A stretch of DNA of 64,000 nucleotides from JACPXH01 sp964409225 (GCA_964409225.1 CAYPCM010000002.1:1-64000); one strand, 5' to 3'; shown: positions 40,236-49,244, counted from the first letter of the stretch. The notes: generated by a model from the letters alone, not told the origin. Made by a program: numbers and translations.

Positions 40236-40823
40236 CTACCCAGAAATATGTTCAAACCACTGGTTCACCTTCTCCCAATCCACCGCCGCGAGGAATGCCT
40301 GGATGTAGGCCTTGCGGTCCGAACCGTGATCAATGAAGTACGAATGTTCATACACGTCCATGGCGAGCAATGGCTGGCAGCCCCACACCCCGCCTTGGTT
40401 CTGTTGGTCTGCGGCGTAAATGTGCAGCTCTCGGTCTGACCAGTCAAAGGCGAGAATCGCCCAGCCGCGCGCCGCCATGCCGGTTGCGGTAAATTCGGTT
40501 GCGAATTTTTCCCACGAACCCCAACGCGCTTCAATCGCGTCTTTGATTTTGCCCATCGGCGTGCCGTCGCCGCCCAACACCGCAAAATAGTACTCGTGCA
40601 AAATCTGGCCGTTAGCTGCAAAGGTCTCTTCGTGCTTGAGTCCGCGAACGTCCGAGTAGATTTGGTTCGCGGTCGAAAAATCAACGGCCTGCAACTTCTC
40701 TTCAATCTCATTTCGTTTGTTGACATACCCGGCGTAAAGCTTGCCGTGGTGGATCTCAAGGGTCTTTGCGGAGATACCCGGCACTTCTTTTACTTCGAGA
40801 GGTTTTTGAACGTGTTTGGCCAT
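40236..40823 (-). CDS. Fe/Mn superoxide dismutase
   Basis: 195 aa. Metal ligands are identifiable: the first His in LEIHHGKLYAGYV (about 25), His in GQILHEYYF (about 76), and Asp and His in LAMDVYEHSYFIDH (about 160-173). The N-terminal helical hairpin is slightly altered (the second HH of the family is LY), and the usual Asn-His...Trp around the second ligand is changed. The C-terminal alpha/beta domain is complete. It detoxifies superoxide in the cytoplasm; Fe versus Mn cannot be decided. Confidence 0.9.
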   Translation of the reverse strand: MAKHVQKPLEVKEVPGISAKTLEIHHGKLYAGYVNKRNEIEEKLQAVDFSTANQIYSDVRGLKHEETFAANGQILHEYYFAVLGGDGTPMGKIKDAIEARWGSWEKFATEFTATGMAARGWAILAFDWSDRELHIYAADQQNQGGVWGCQPLLAMDVYEHSYFIDHGSDRKAYIQAFLAAVDWEKVNQWFEHISG

Positions 40824-40892
40824 AAGAAAGAAATGATTAATTGCGAATTGCCGAAGGAATGTCTAATGTCGAATTGTCTAGAGCCCATCTTA

Positions 40893-41062
40893 AAAATGTC
40901 ATTGCGAGGAGCGAAACGATGAAGCAATCCGAGGCGAAACCTCGTCCCGAGCGCAGCGAGGGATCCCGGGTATATGGGGCGAGATCCTTCGCTTCGCTCA
41001 GGATGACACTGCGGTGTCAGATCGCCACGCCCCCTTCGGGGGCTCGCGATGACGGACTGAAG
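40893..41062. repeat. GTCATTGCGAGGAGCGAAACGATGAAG-type intergenic repeat
   Basis: Starts GTCATTGCGAGGAGCGAAAC and ends GCTCGCGATGACGG, with internal GAAGCAATCC, GGATGACACTGCGG and CCCCCTTCGGGGG pieces. A common bacterial mosaic repeat type; a partial relative is at 28634-28795. Confidence 0.6.
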
Positions 41063-41075
41063 CTTTGAGCTTTAT

Positions 41076-41579
41076 CTACGTGTGCTTGTCCGCCACGACG
41101 AACGCACCGTACCCTTCTGGCTTGATTCGTACCGCAAAGCCGTTGCCGCGAATCATGCCCACAACTTCCTTGATCATCTCACGCGTGGGGCCGTTCTCGC
41201 CCACATCCACATGAATTTCAAAATCGTACGAATCCTCAGCACCTGGTGCAAGCTGCTCCTTGAGTGCTCCGGTAAGCTCTTGGGCTAGAGTCAACGAATA
41301 GAGCGCCTCTTCGTAAATCTTATCCCGGAGTTGATGGTAGATCTTGCCGTTGCGGAAGCGCCGCCAGTAGTACCGCCCGCCTTTGCCCTGCCGGTGCACG
41401 ACCACGACCGAAACGAAATCAACGCCCTGTCGATCCTGGGAATCAGTGCCCACGACTACCTGATAGCGGCTGGCGCGGTCAGCGTCCATGTAGCCCACCA
41501 CATCCGCCACCACCTCCACAAAACTCATGGGCCCCCGCGAGGGGCTTTGGAATATTTGGTTGCGGAATTCAGCGGTCAT
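41076..41579 (-). CDS. DUF458 (YkuK-like, RNase H-like fold) protein
   Basis: 167 aa from ATG 41579. The family pattern is present: FVEVVADVVGYM, YQVVVGTDSQD with the acidic residue of the RNase-H fold, VVVHRQGKGGRYYWRR, and a late EIHVDVGENGPTREMIKEVV with a second acidic site. B. subtilis YkuK belongs here and the molecular role is unknown. It is a single gene followed by a palindromic repeat. Confidence 0.8.
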   Translation of the reverse strand: MTAEFRNQIFQSPSRGPMSFVEVVADVVGYMDADRASRYQVVVGTDSQDRQGVDFVSVVVVHRQGKGGRYYWRRFRNGKIYHQLRDKIYEEALYSLTLAQELTGALKEQLAPGAEDSYDFEIHVDVGENGPTREMIKEVVGMIRGNGFAVRIKPEGYGAFVVADKHT

Positions 41580-41663
41580 CGTTCTGTTTGGGTTTGATTC
41601 GTACTGGGAGTGTACCAAACGAAACGAAGAAAGTCCACCGAATTCCCTGAACCGAAAAGAAGC

Positions 41664-42142
41664 GGGCCCCGCGGCAAGCCGCGGGGCCCTGGTACCCAAC
41701 AACGTATCTCGGTTCGCGACTCTCACTGGCCACACAGAATGGCAGCTTCACAGGCCGCCCTCTGCGCGAACCGCGAGCAGGGCACGCGACCGCCCACAAG
41801 CGCGCCCGGCAGCCCGGACTGCGCTTGCTCGACGAACGACCTTTTCCGGAGGACTACCGCGCGGGTGGATCAGCCGCCAATAATCTCCATTGCGGAGTTT
41901 ACCGGTGAAGGCTGCGTCCCCGTGCGCGGCTCGCCCACAAGATCGGGCCGTCCAGCTGAGACCGAGATTTGTTGAGGGGTACCGCGTGGTCCGACTGACA
42001 ACGGTGGGCGTTGTTTCCCCCGAAGGGCCGAGCCGTACGGGTTGCAGCTCCGCGAACCACTTCCGTTTCGGATCCGCCTGAAGCCCATCGCACAACCGTA
42101 CGCTGATCAATCGGTGGACCCCACCAAATGTCAGTCTGGACC
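41664..42142 (-). ncRNA. Candidate structured RNA of about 480 nt
   Basis: A promoter (42152-42179) and a strong terminator (GGGCCCCGCGGC/GCCGCGGGGCCC, 41664-41689, minus-strand tail GCTTCTTTTC) bracket GC-rich sequence without a convincing gene. The open frames are Arg-rich. Internal pairs include GGTACC...GGTACC and many short stems. The terminator hairpin is followed at the array's characteristic 5-base offset by partly periodic blocks (8 of the first 13 fit), so a distant link to the pentamer units is possible. It matches no RNA class I could confirm (RNase P, tmRNA and 6S were considered). Confidence 0.45.
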
Positions 42143-42151
42143 AGTATGCCA

Positions 42152-42179
42152 AGTGTACTCGCTCCAAAAATCCTGTCAA
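42152..42179 (-). promoter_or_regulatory. Promoter upstream of the 480-nt candidate RNA
   Basis: TTGACA (42174-42179), 16 bases, TACACT (42152-42157), minus strand. Confidence 0.6.
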
Positions 42180-42271
42180 TGGGGTGTATGCTCCCACGAC
42201 AATAAGCCAAAATTTATTTCATCTGTTGGTACGCCGGGGATAACGTGGGGAAAAGATGTGTAAAAAGAGAA

Positions 42272-42300
42272 CGCCCGTCCGCGCAAAACGCGGACGGGCG
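42272..42300 (-). terminator. Terminator of the ABC permease/ATPase unit
   Basis: CGCCCGTCCGCG and CGCGGACGGGCG pair around CAAAA. The minus-strand tail is TTCTCTTTTTACAC. Confidence 0.88.
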
Positions 42301-42308
42301 CATGGTCC

Positions 42309-43193
42309 CTACGACGTGGACACATGGAAGGAGTTCCTACTTCGAAGGTTGAACTCCTCAATTCGCTGAAGATGCGTGGGGTCGAAGCCCTCACGCCGGA
42401 TCTCCGCTATGAACTCCCCGAACTGGGCAGAGGCCTTGACTGCCGTCCCGGTGGCCCTCCGTCCCCACGGGCTCGGGTAGTCAGCCACGATCTTGGAACC
42501 GTGATCCGTGCCCCCGCCCTCTCCATCTTGATAGAAGGGCGAGAGCACCAGAATCCGCGTCCCAAGGTACACAGCCTCCACAAGGTCGTGGGTCACGAAA
42601 AAGAGCGTCATCCCGGACTGCTCCCAAAGCTCGAGCAGAAACACCTGCATGTGCTCGCGGGTGCTCGGATCGAGCGCGCCGAACGGCTCATCCATGAGCA
42701 AGATCTTGGGCTTCACGATGAGCGCCTGTGCAATCGCCACTCGCTGCTGCATCCCGCCCGAGAGCTCGTGGGGGTACTTGTCCTTGTGCTCGACAAGCTC
42801 CACGCGCTCAAGGTGATACATCGCCTCATCTCGCAGCTCGCGGCGCCGACGAATGCGCTCAAACAGATTGAGCCCGAGACGTCTGCCGAGGTACACGTTC
42901 TCGAAGACGGTCAGGTGCGGGTAGAGCGAGTAGCGCTGGAAGACAATCCCCCGGTTTTCGTCAGGCAGTCCCACCGGGCACTCATCGATGAGCATGACCC
43001 CGCTGCTGGATCGCTCCTGGCCCAAGATGAGCCGCAGCAGCGTTGACTTGCCGCACCCAGAGGGCCCCACCACGGTGCAGAATTCCCCTCGATCAACGGC
43101 AAGATCAATGCCGTTGAGCACCATCTTACTGCCGTACCGTTTCTCCACCCCCTCCAGATAGAGGAGTTCTTTTCGCAGTTCGCCCTGGTCCAT
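42309..43193 (-). CDS. ABC transporter ATPase, nitrate/sulfonate/taurine type
   Basis: 294 aa from ATG 43193 (AAAGGAGG upstream). It contains Walker A VVGPSGCGKSTLL, the Q-loop, signature ELSGGMQQRVAIAQAL, Walker B ILLMDEPFGALD and switch His in FFVTHDLVEAVYLG. It resembles SsuB/TauB/NrtD. The C-terminal 65 residues beyond the ABC core are unusual (HGSKIVADYPSPWGRR...). It powers the permease encoded 19 bases upstream. The substrate is unknown, and no pathway gene nearby tells. Confidence 0.93.
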   Translation of the reverse strand: MDQGELRKELLYLEGVEKRYGSKMVLNGIDLAVDRGEFCTVVGPSGCGKSTLLRLILGQERSSSGVMLIDECPVGLPDENRGIVFQRYSLYPHLTVFENVYLGRRLGLNLFERIRRRRELRDEAMYHLERVELVEHKDKYPHELSGGMQQRVAIAQALIVKPKILLMDEPFGALDPSTREHMQVFLLELWEQSGMTLFFVTHDLVEAVYLGTRILVLSPFYQDGEGGGTDHGSKIVADYPSPWGRRATGTAVKASAQFGEFIAEIRREGFDPTHLQRIEEFNLRSRNSFHVSTS

Positions 43194-43212
43194 CCGAACC
43201 TCCTTTCGTCCG

Positions 43213-44055
43213 CTAGTCCTGTTTCGTTGCGCGGTACCAGGGGAATTGCCACGCGACGAACTTCCCCAACAGACGGTCAATGGCGATACTGATGAGCGTC
43301 ACCCACAAAACGTATGGGATGATCCCGTCCATGGCGAGATACCGACGCATGAGGAACGTCCGGTACCCGAGCCCCTCGGTCGCCGCCACCATCTCCGCCG
43401 CGATAAGGAAGAGCCACGCCGCACCAAACGCAACGCGCATCGTGTCGATCCAGTACGGCACGATCTGCGGGAGCACCACGAAGTACACGACCTGCAGCTG
43501 GGAGGCGCCGAGTGTGAGAGACTTTACGACCTGCTCGCGGGAAATCATCCGACGCACCGCGAGGTCAATGCCCCGTCCGATCGCCGGCGCAGTGCCGATG
43601 AATATGATCGCGATCTTCGAAAACTCGAAGACCCCGAAGAAGATAAACAGAATCGGCAATAGCAACAGCGACGGGATGATGGAGAAGAACGCAAGGGATG
43701 CGTCGAAGATGGCCTGCATGCCCGGGAAGAGCCCCAAGTTAATGCCGAGGATCAACCCGAACAGCCCCGCAAGCCCAACTCCAAGGCATACCCGTCGGAG
43801 ACTGGCGAGCGTGTCTTCGAGCATGAGATACCTGCCCGTGTTCTTGTCCGGCGTGAATGCCAGCGTCCCGACGGTCTCTGCCATCTGCGTGACCGACGGC
43901 ATGAACCGATCCTCCGGGTTCTCCCGCAGCCGCAGATGGGATGCGATGAGGTACCCGGCGATGAGTACGACGAACGGCAACAGCGGCAGAAAGCGGAACA
44001 TCGCTGAAGTCGGCTCTGCATGCAGGCCGAAGAACCGTGGAACCCGAAACTCCAT
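43213..44055 (-). CDS. ABC transporter permease, SsuC/TauC type
   Basis: 280 aa from ATG 44055 (AGAAGGAGAA upstream). Six helices are predicted, with the EAA loop at about residues 170-195 (GTAPAIGRGIDLAVRRM..., KSLTLGASQLQVVYFVVLPQ split across it) that couples to the ATPase. Typical of the nitrate/sulfonate family. It has its own promoter (44107-44135) behind a terminator, so expression can differ from that of the binding protein. Confidence 0.9.
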   Translation of the reverse strand: MEFRVPRFFGLHAEPTSAMFRFLPLLPFVVLIAGYLIASHLRLRENPEDRFMPSVTQMAETVGTLAFTPDKNTGRYLMLEDTLASLRRVCLGVGLAGLFGLILGINLGLFPGMQAIFDASLAFFSIIPSLLLLPILFIFFGVFEFSKIAIIFIGTAPAIGRGIDLAVRRMISREQVVKSLTLGASQLQVVYFVVLPQIVPYWIDTMRVAFGAAWLFLIAAEMVAATEGLGYRTFLMRRYLAMDGIIPYVLWVTLISIAIDRLLGKFVAWQFPWYRATKQD

Positions 44056-44106
44056 GGTATTCTCCTTCTTGTGTAAAGGTTCATTCCGCAATACGCGCAA
44101 CTTAAC

Positions 44107-44135
44107 TCTACACCACAAAGTAGATCGTGTCAACT
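44107..44135 (-). promoter_or_regulatory. Promoter of the permease/ATPase unit
   Basis: TTGACA (44130-44135), 17 bases, TAGAGT (44107-44112). The -35 abuts the T-tail of the terminator at 44147-44176. Confidence 0.7.
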
Positions 44136-44146
44136 AAAAAGCGAAA

Positions 44147-44176
44147 CCCGGTTGGCCGACCGGCCAACCGGGTTGT
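44147..44176 (-). terminator. Terminator after the binding-protein gene
   Basis: AACCCGGTTGGCCG and CGGCCAACCGGGTT pair. The minus-strand tail is TCGCTTTTTAG. Confidence 0.88.
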
Positions 44177-44206
44177 AGTACGAGAAAGAGCTCGGAAGGT
44201 ACTGCG

Positions 44207-45277
44207 TTACAGCTTGCCCTCCGCTGCAAGCTTCATGAAGGTCGCGTCGAAGCGTAGCTTCACGCGCTTCGGGTTACCGAGAGTTGTTCCGTCCGGGAAC
44301 GAAATCCCGACGTGGTCAGCCGACTTGACCTTGCCCATGAGTCCGGCCCCGAAGGAAAACCGACGGACGAGCTCCATCGTTTTCTTCAAGTCCGGCCCGC
44401 TGGTAAAGGCCGCGGCCTCGTTCGAGTCGTAGAACATGCGGGTCGTCCCGAGCTGGGCCCGAAACTCCCCGACGGTAGCCTTTGATGCGTTCGCCATGAA
44501 GGCGATCGCGTCCTCTGCCGGCTTGCCCGGCGCGGACATGACTTGCATAGTCTCATACCAGGCGCCCGTTAACGCCTTCTTGAGCGCATCGGGCGCTTTG
44601 GTATGGACCACCATCATGTCAATGATCTCGCCGGGAATCTGCGAGGAGTCGAACGCCAGGGTCACGCCCTTCGCGTTCCGGACCCGCATGAGCATCGGGT
44701 TCCAGGTAACGACGGCGGCCATGGGGCTGGAATCGTTCAGGAACACCGATTCGATCTGACTATCGCCGGTGTTGACCAGCGTGACGTTCGTGTCGCGCTG
44801 CTTGATCCCGTTCATCTCGAGGGCCCGAGCCAACATATACTGCGAAACCGAACCCTCCACGATGTAGACGCGCCGACCCTTGATGTCAGCTACGCCCTTG
44901 CCATTGCGCAGCACTAACCCATCGTTCCCGTTCGAGAAGTCGCCGACGATCAACGCCGTCGAATCCACACCGCTCGAGGCTGGAATGTTGAGCGCATCCA
45001 TGTTGGTCATGGCGCACCCAACAAAGGTCTTGCCCGTGTACTGGTTGATCGACTCGACATAGTCGTCAACGTACACGAGCTCAATCTCGATGCTGTACTT
45101 CTTCGCCCACTTCTTCAAGATCCCGGCCGAGTCCATGTAGCCCCACGGCTCCCAGCCGACGTAACGGGACCAACAGACGCGGTGCTTGGCCGCGGCTTCG
45201 GCCTGCGGCGCGAAGATGGTGGCGAACGAGATGAACGCTGCCAGTACTCCCACACCGATCCGCTTAATGGTCTTCAC
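44207..45277 (-). CDS. ABC substrate-binding protein, NMT1/SsuA type
   Basis: 356 aa from GTG 45277 (AGAGGAG upstream). A Sec signal peptide spans about residues 1-28 (GVLAAFISFATIFAPQAEA, cleavage after Ala). The mature domain begins KHRVCWSRYVGWEPWGYMDS, with the usual periplasmic-binding type 2 fold; the YVEGSVSQYMLARAL-like segment lies in the first lobe. In a monoderm-like cell it would be surface-tethered or free. Partner of the permease/ATPase, and homologous to the binding lobes of the two OmpA fusions in the same locus. Confidence 0.9.
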   Translation of the reverse strand: MKTIKRIGVGVLAAFISFATIFAPQAEAAAKHRVCWSRYVGWEPWGYMDSAGILKKWAKKYSIEIELVYVDDYVESINQYTGKTFVGCAMTNMDALNIPASSGVDSTALIVGDFSNGNDGLVLRNGKGVADIKGRRVYIVEGSVSQYMLARALEMNGIKQRDTNVTLVNTGDSQIESVFLNDSSPMAAVVTWNPMLMRVRNAKGVTLAFDSSQIPGEIIDMMVVHTKAPDALKKALTGAWYETMQVMSAPGKPAEDAIAFMANASKATVGEFRAQLGTTRMFYDSNEAAAFTSGPDLKKTMELVRRFSFGAGLMGKVKSADHVGISFPDGTTLGNPKRVKLRFDATFMKLAAEGKL

Positions 45278-45319
45278 GTCGCACTCCTCTCTTGAGGGTT
45301 TTGTGCCCTCGGTTGGAGT

Positions 45320-45357
45320 GTTCGGGAGATTGCGGCGAATGCCGCAATCTCCCGAAC
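45320..45357 (-). terminator. Intercistronic hairpin between telA and the binding-protein gene
   Basis: GTTCGGGAGATTGCGGC and its complement pair around GAAT. No T-run follows, so it may stabilise or attenuate more than stop the message. I see no separate promoter for the gene at 45277. Confidence 0.6.
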
Positions 45358-45360
45358 TGG

Positions 45361-46557
45361 TTAGACCGCCTCTCCCGCTTCAATTGCGAGCCGCGGCCGC
45401 ATCTTGTCGCCGCGTTCCATCCTGGCGATCTTCTCCTCGGCCTCGATGGTGAGTTGATCCAGCTCTTGAATCGTCTGGGCCATCTTGGGGAGCGCTTCAG
45501 ACCGGTACCGCGCAATGTCGTCCATGGCCTGATGGATGTCTCGGAACGCGGCCTTGAGCTTGTCCATATCAAGCATGGCGCCCGCGGCCTGCTTGTGGAT
45601 CGCCGTGCCTTGCGTCTTCAAAAGCTCGGCGTTCTCGGCGATCAGGTTGGATGTCGTCCGGTTAATCGCCTCGATCTTCTCGAGCACGATGCGCTGATGC
45701 GTGAGGGCAAAGGAGACGACCACCGCCACCTGCAGCGCGCTAATCGTCACGCGTTCAGCCCGATCCACGCCGCGAACCAACTCGCGGTTGTTACGCATGA
45801 TGATCTCGAGCGCAAGCACCTCCTGCTGACGCACCGCCAGCTCCTGCTGGACGTCCATGGTGCGCTTCCGGACCGTGAAGAGGAGCTCCTGCTCCACGAA
45901 CTGATAGCGTTCGTCGTCCTGCGGGATCTCCGTCCCCAGCTTGGCAGAAAGCTCCTGGTCAATGAGCATGAGGAGCCTGACCAGCTGCTCGAGCTTGAGC
46001 GTGAGCGCACGCGCTTCGGCCTGATCATCGAGAAGTATCCCGTTATCCCGCTCGAGCTGGGCCCGTCCCTTTTCGAGCGAAACCACGATGTCGGCGATGA
46101 CCGACTCGGCGGCCTGATACTGCGTGAAGTAACGCGTGAGTTTGCGGCCGAGCGGCCAGAACCAACGAGGTGTGAAATCCCACTTGTGTGGATCGAGCCC
46201 CTCAACCGTTTCCTTGAGATCGACCAGTGCATTCGCCACCGGCCCCCCGTTCTCGCCGCGTTGGGCGAGCGTTCGGATGGGCTCGTGGAGCATCCGGCTC
46301 ATCTTGAGCGACTCGCGCGAGAGGTTCGCTCCGGCGCGCTCGACCGCGGTCTTGGTGTCGGCGCGAGCGCGCACGTCCTTGGGATCGAGCTCGAGCAGAC
46401 GCTTGGTGTAATCCCGAGCCTGCGCTACGAGCTGCGGATTCTCTCCTTTCTCCTTGGGCCGGAGTGCCTTCGGATCAACGAGGGCGAGCTCTTCACGAAC
46501 CTTCAGCGCGTCGGGAACCACGAGCGGCCGTTCGGCGACCGCAACCTCCGTTGCCAT
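45361..46557 (-). CDS. TelA-family (toxic anion resistance) protein
   Basis: 398 aa, helical throughout. The TelA pattern is recognisable (DPHKWDFTPRWFWPLGRKL, YQAAESVIADIVVSLEKGRA, MRNNRELVRGVDRAERVTIS). TelA/KlaA homologues were linked to tellurite resistance, and the related YaaN pairs with XpaC in Bacillus. Here it follows an XpaC-like membrane protein by two bases. The biochemical role of the family is unknown; envelope-stress signalling is a guess from context. Confidence 0.85.
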   Translation of the reverse strand: MATEVAVAERPLVVPDALKVREELALVDPKALRPKEKGENPQLVAQARDYTKRLLELDPKDVRARADTKTAVERAGANLSRESLKMSRMLHEPIRTLAQRGENGGPVANALVDLKETVEGLDPHKWDFTPRWFWPLGRKLTRYFTQYQAAESVIADIVVSLEKGRAQLERDNGILLDDQAEARALTLKLEQLVRLLMLIDQELSAKLGTEIPQDDERYQFVEQELLFTVRKRTMDVQQELAVRQQEVLALEIIMRNNRELVRGVDRAERVTISALQVAVVVSFALTHQRIVLEKIEAINRTTSNLIAENAELLKTQGTAIHKQAAGAMLDMDKLKAAFRDIHQAMDDIARYRSEALPKMAQTIQELDQLTIEAEEKIARMERGDKMRPRLAIEAGEAV

Positions 46558-46559
46558 TC

Positions 46560-47444
46560 CTATACCCTCCCTGCCAGATCATCTGGCGGTTGAACGGAAA
46601 ACTGCTTTGTTCGCTGCACCAACTCCTCGAGGTACTTCCGTGCGCTCTCGAGGTCCGTGCCTGCCTCCCCGCGTACGGTCTTCATCTCCGCCAAGGCGAC
46701 CGCGGCCTTATCGAGTTCGGTCAATGCCTCTTCGTTCTGCCGGAGAATACCCCGCACCTTCTCAAGTTGCGCTTCGTGTAGCCGCCTCCTTTCTTCAAGT
46801 GTGCCGACTTCCTGCGCGTCTTCGGCCGTGGGCTTGCGCCCCCGACGCTTCAGATCGCCGAGTCGCTCGGAGATGTAATCTGCGTCATCCGAGAGACTCA
46901 TGAGCAGGTGCGCCATTCGCTGCAGGTTATCCAGTACCGCGAGCGAAACTTGTTCGGTGGTTCCGGCGAAACGCCCGAAGGCGAGTTCCGTCGGGTCGAG
47001 CTTTTGGGACAGGATGTCGCGAATCTTCCCGATCCGTTCGTGGACTTGGTTGCACTGCGCCACACCCTGCTCAATCAACTCCTCAATGCCGCGCAGGCGC
47101 CTGCCGCACTCCTTCAAAGCCTGCTGCAGCTCCTCTGCCTGCGCCTCGCGCCGTTGCATCAAGGCCTCATTCATCGCCTGGATATAGCGGCTTGCGTGCG
47201 TATCGCCAACCAGGAAATAGTTGGCGGCTGCGCTCGCCGCACCCACGGCAAAACCACCGACGGCGATGATCGTCGCGACCAATGACGGACCGAGCAACAG
47301 TGCCCAGGCACCCGCGAGCGCGCCCGCCCCGAGCGGGGCGAGCGTTCCCCAATTGTCATAGGTCGCCCGCAGTACCGCGCGCTTTGTGGCGGCAAACGAA
47401 AGGTCGACCTTCGGCGGATCCGGCCCTTTCCGTCTTTCCTTCAT
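46560..47444 (-). CDS. XpaC-like membrane coiled-coil protein
   Basis: 294 aa. Two close transmembrane helices at about residues 34-75 (LAPLGAGALAGAWALLLG..., TIIAVGGFAVGAASAAA) are followed by a long cytoplasmic coiled coil. The topology and position directly upstream of telA match XpaC, the partner of the TelA-like YaaN. Sequence identity was not checked. Starts ATG 47444 after AGGGAGGA. Confidence 0.65.
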   Translation of the reverse strand: MKERRKGPDPPKVDLSFAATKRAVLRATYDNWGTLAPLGAGALAGAWALLLGPSLVATIIAVGGFAVGAASAAANYFLVGDTHASRYIQAMNEALMQRREAQAEELQQALKECGRRLRGIEELIEQGVAQCNQVHERIGKIRDILSQKLDPTELAFGRFAGTTEQVSLAVLDNLQRMAHLLMSLSDDADYISERLGDLKRRGRKPTAEDAQEVGTLEERRRLHEAQLEKVRGILRQNEEALTELDKAAVALAEMKTVRGEAGTDLESARKYLEELVQRTKQFSVQPPDDLAGRV

Positions 47445-47463
47445 CCTTCCTCCCTGCGAGATG

Positions 47464-49023
47464 TCAATACACCTCGCTCACCAAGGAAATCTCCACTCGC
47501 CGCAACCGGAATTCGTGGGCGCCGTCCGACTCATTGGGTAGTCGTGGGAGCGGCTCCTTCGATCCAATGCCGACCGCGCGCACGCGGTTTGCATCAATGG
47601 AGTAGGTTACTCCAAAGTACCGCGCCACGCTTTCTGCACGCTCTTGGGAGAGTTGCAGATTGGCTTCGGGATCCCCGCTCAAGGCCGTGTGGCCCCTCAC
47701 GAGGACCCGGAAATTCGGATAATGCTTGAGTTTCTCGACCACGCGGTCGAGCTCCTCTTTCCCATCGATCTGCAGATCGGCGGTGCCACTTCGGAAGGTG
47801 ATGGGTTCAATCTTGAGCGAACCCACCACCCTGAGCGCCTTCCAGCCAGCTTCATCGAGCTGCGGGAACGCAGCGCTCAAAGAATCGGCGTTCTTCGGCT
47901 GGTTTGCGCCAGCCACGGTAAAGCCAACCGGCCCCTTGGCATACAGCTCTTCGAGGAACCGCCCCCAGACAATCCGGCTGGGATCGCCGTCGGGCAGGGG
48001 ATTCTTCGTGAAGTCTCCAACCCTCCGATTCGTCAAAATCGAAACGGTCGAGTCGATCGTCTCCACGAGTCCACGGCTAATCGAACCGATGCCAAACCAC
48101 TGCTCGCAGTTGTCGCTGAATGTGGCCCAGGCGACACCCTTGAGCATGGTACGTACCGCTTCACCCGAAAGCCGCGTGGCGGCCATCACTTCCTTCTCAA
48201 GTCGCTCGGGATTATCCCGGTAGACCTTGAGGGTTCGGAAGTATGCCTGCAGCACGGTCTTGACCGTTCCCACGTTCGCCGCCGCGTACTCGCGGTTCAC
48301 CAGCAGGATATCGACAATGAACTGACGGGTGCTCTCGGTGCCGAGGATCTTGACGATCCCCTTATTCGCGAGTGCCCGCGAAACATCGGGTTCCCACAGA
48401 ACCGCGACGTCCGCTTGCCGGCCGACGAGCTTCTCGAGCGCCTTGGACGAGCCGTCGGTTTCAATCCGGAGCGGTCCTTTCTGCGGAAGCAACTCTGGCA
48501 CATCGAAGTGATCCACCATCCCTTTAAGAAGGTGGTGGCTCGGCGAGTCGGGCGTGAATGCGACGCGCAATCCCGTCCGCCCTTTGAGAGAATTAATGTT
48601 GGTCGCCACGCTCTCTTGCGCAAGGATGGCGTCTCCGCCTTTCGATTCGTCAATGACCGCAACGATCACAGCCGGAAATCCAACCTTCGCGGCGTTGAGG
48701 ATATACGAATCCACGGTTGCAACCGCGAAGTTGAACTCACGCGCCTTGAGCCCAGCCATGCGTTTCGCGTACGCGGCGCTGTCGTCGAGACACGAAAACA
48801 GGTACCCCTCTGCGAGCATCCGATTTTTCATCTCGGAGCTGCACAAAGGGAAATACCCGATCCAGTTGTCCATAGCGATCGTGATCTTACCCTTGGTTGC
48901 GGCAGAATCGCTTGTCTTGCGCTGCCGCCAATCCTGGATGAACGGGCTCGCAAGCCGATAACCGGCCATGAGACCCGCTCCAAGGATCACCAGCACTCCC
49001 ACCGTAACCAGCTTCCTAGACAT
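47464..49023 (-). CDS. Substrate-binding-protein/OmpA fusion, copy 1
   Basis: 519 aa from ATG 49023 (GGAGGAGGG upstream). An N-terminal membrane anchor (VTVGVLVILGAGLMAGYRL) leads to an NMT1-type solute-binding domain (about 45-360, from KGKITIAMDNWIGYFPLC). A C-terminal OmpA-like peptidoglycan-binding domain follows (about 420-519: ITFRSGTADL, FRVLVRGHTALSGDP, LSQERAESVARYFGV, RVRAVGIGSKEPLP). A ligand sensor held between membrane and cell wall is a reasonable inference. Related to the second fusion at 50039-51775. Confidence 0.87.
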   Translation of the reverse strand: MSRKLVTVGVLVILGAGLMAGYRLASPFIQDWRQRKTSDSAATKGKITIAMDNWIGYFPLCSSEMKNRMLAEGYLFSCLDDSAAYAKRMAGLKAREFNFAVATVDSYILNAAKVGFPAVIVAVIDESKGGDAILAQESVATNINSLKGRTGLRVAFTPDSPSHHLLKGMVDHFDVPELLPQKGPLRIETDGSSKALEKLVGRQADVAVLWEPDVSRALANKGIVKILGTESTRQFIVDILLVNREYAAANVGTVKTVLQAYFRTLKVYRDNPERLEKEVMAATRLSGEAVRTMLKGVAWATFSDNCEQWFGIGSISRGLVETIDSTVSILTNRRVGDFTKNPLPDGDPSRIVWGRFLEELYAKGPVGFTVAGANQPKNADSLSAAFPQLDEAGWKALRVVGSLKIEPITFRSGTADLQIDGKEELDRVVEKLKHYPNFRVLVRGHTALSGDPEANLQLSQERAESVARYFGVTYSIDANRVRAVGIGSKEPLPRLPNESDGAHEFRLRRVEISLVSEVY

Positions 49024-49072
49024 GTGTCCCTCCTCCTTCTTACGCGGCTTCTGCCGCAACGGGGTTGACTTT

Positions 49073-49091
49073 ACTGGTAATGATTACCAGT
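49073..49091. promoter_or_regulatory. Palindromic operator in the 5' leader of fusion copy 1
   Basis: ACTGGTAA-TGA-TTACCAGT, perfect 8-base arms, between the promoter at 49130-49158 and the gene start at 49023. GTTGACT occurs on both sides. Likely a repressor site. Confidence 0.6.
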
Positions 49092-49129
49092 GTTGACTGT
49101 TCATATTGTAAAGGGACCCAACCGAAAAA

Positions 49130-49158
49130 AGTATTGCATTATGTTTTCTGTTTGTCAA
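49130..49158 (-). promoter_or_regulatory. Promoter for fusion 1 / XpaC-like / telA
   Basis: TTGACA (49153-49158), 17 bases, AATACT (49130-49135), minus strand. Confidence 0.7.
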
Positions 49159-49194
49159 GACACACTATGCTCGGACATTATGCGTGAAAAGCGA

Positions 49195-49222
49195 ACAGGG
49201 AGCCCCGTGTGGGACTCCCTGT
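49195..49222 (-). terminator. Terminator after the VWA gene
   Basis: ACAGGGAG-C-CCC and GGG-A-CTCCCTGT pair around GTGT. The minus-strand tail is TCGCTTTTC. It separates the VWA unit from the fusion 1 unit. Confidence 0.8.
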
Positions 49223-49244
49223 GTGGCATACGGAAAGAGCGAAA

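Noticed and set aside
41700..42140. RNase P RNA or tmRNA at the 480-nt locus
   Set aside because: Only GGTAAACTCC matches; the other conserved blocks, a tag frame and a tRNA-like end are not found.
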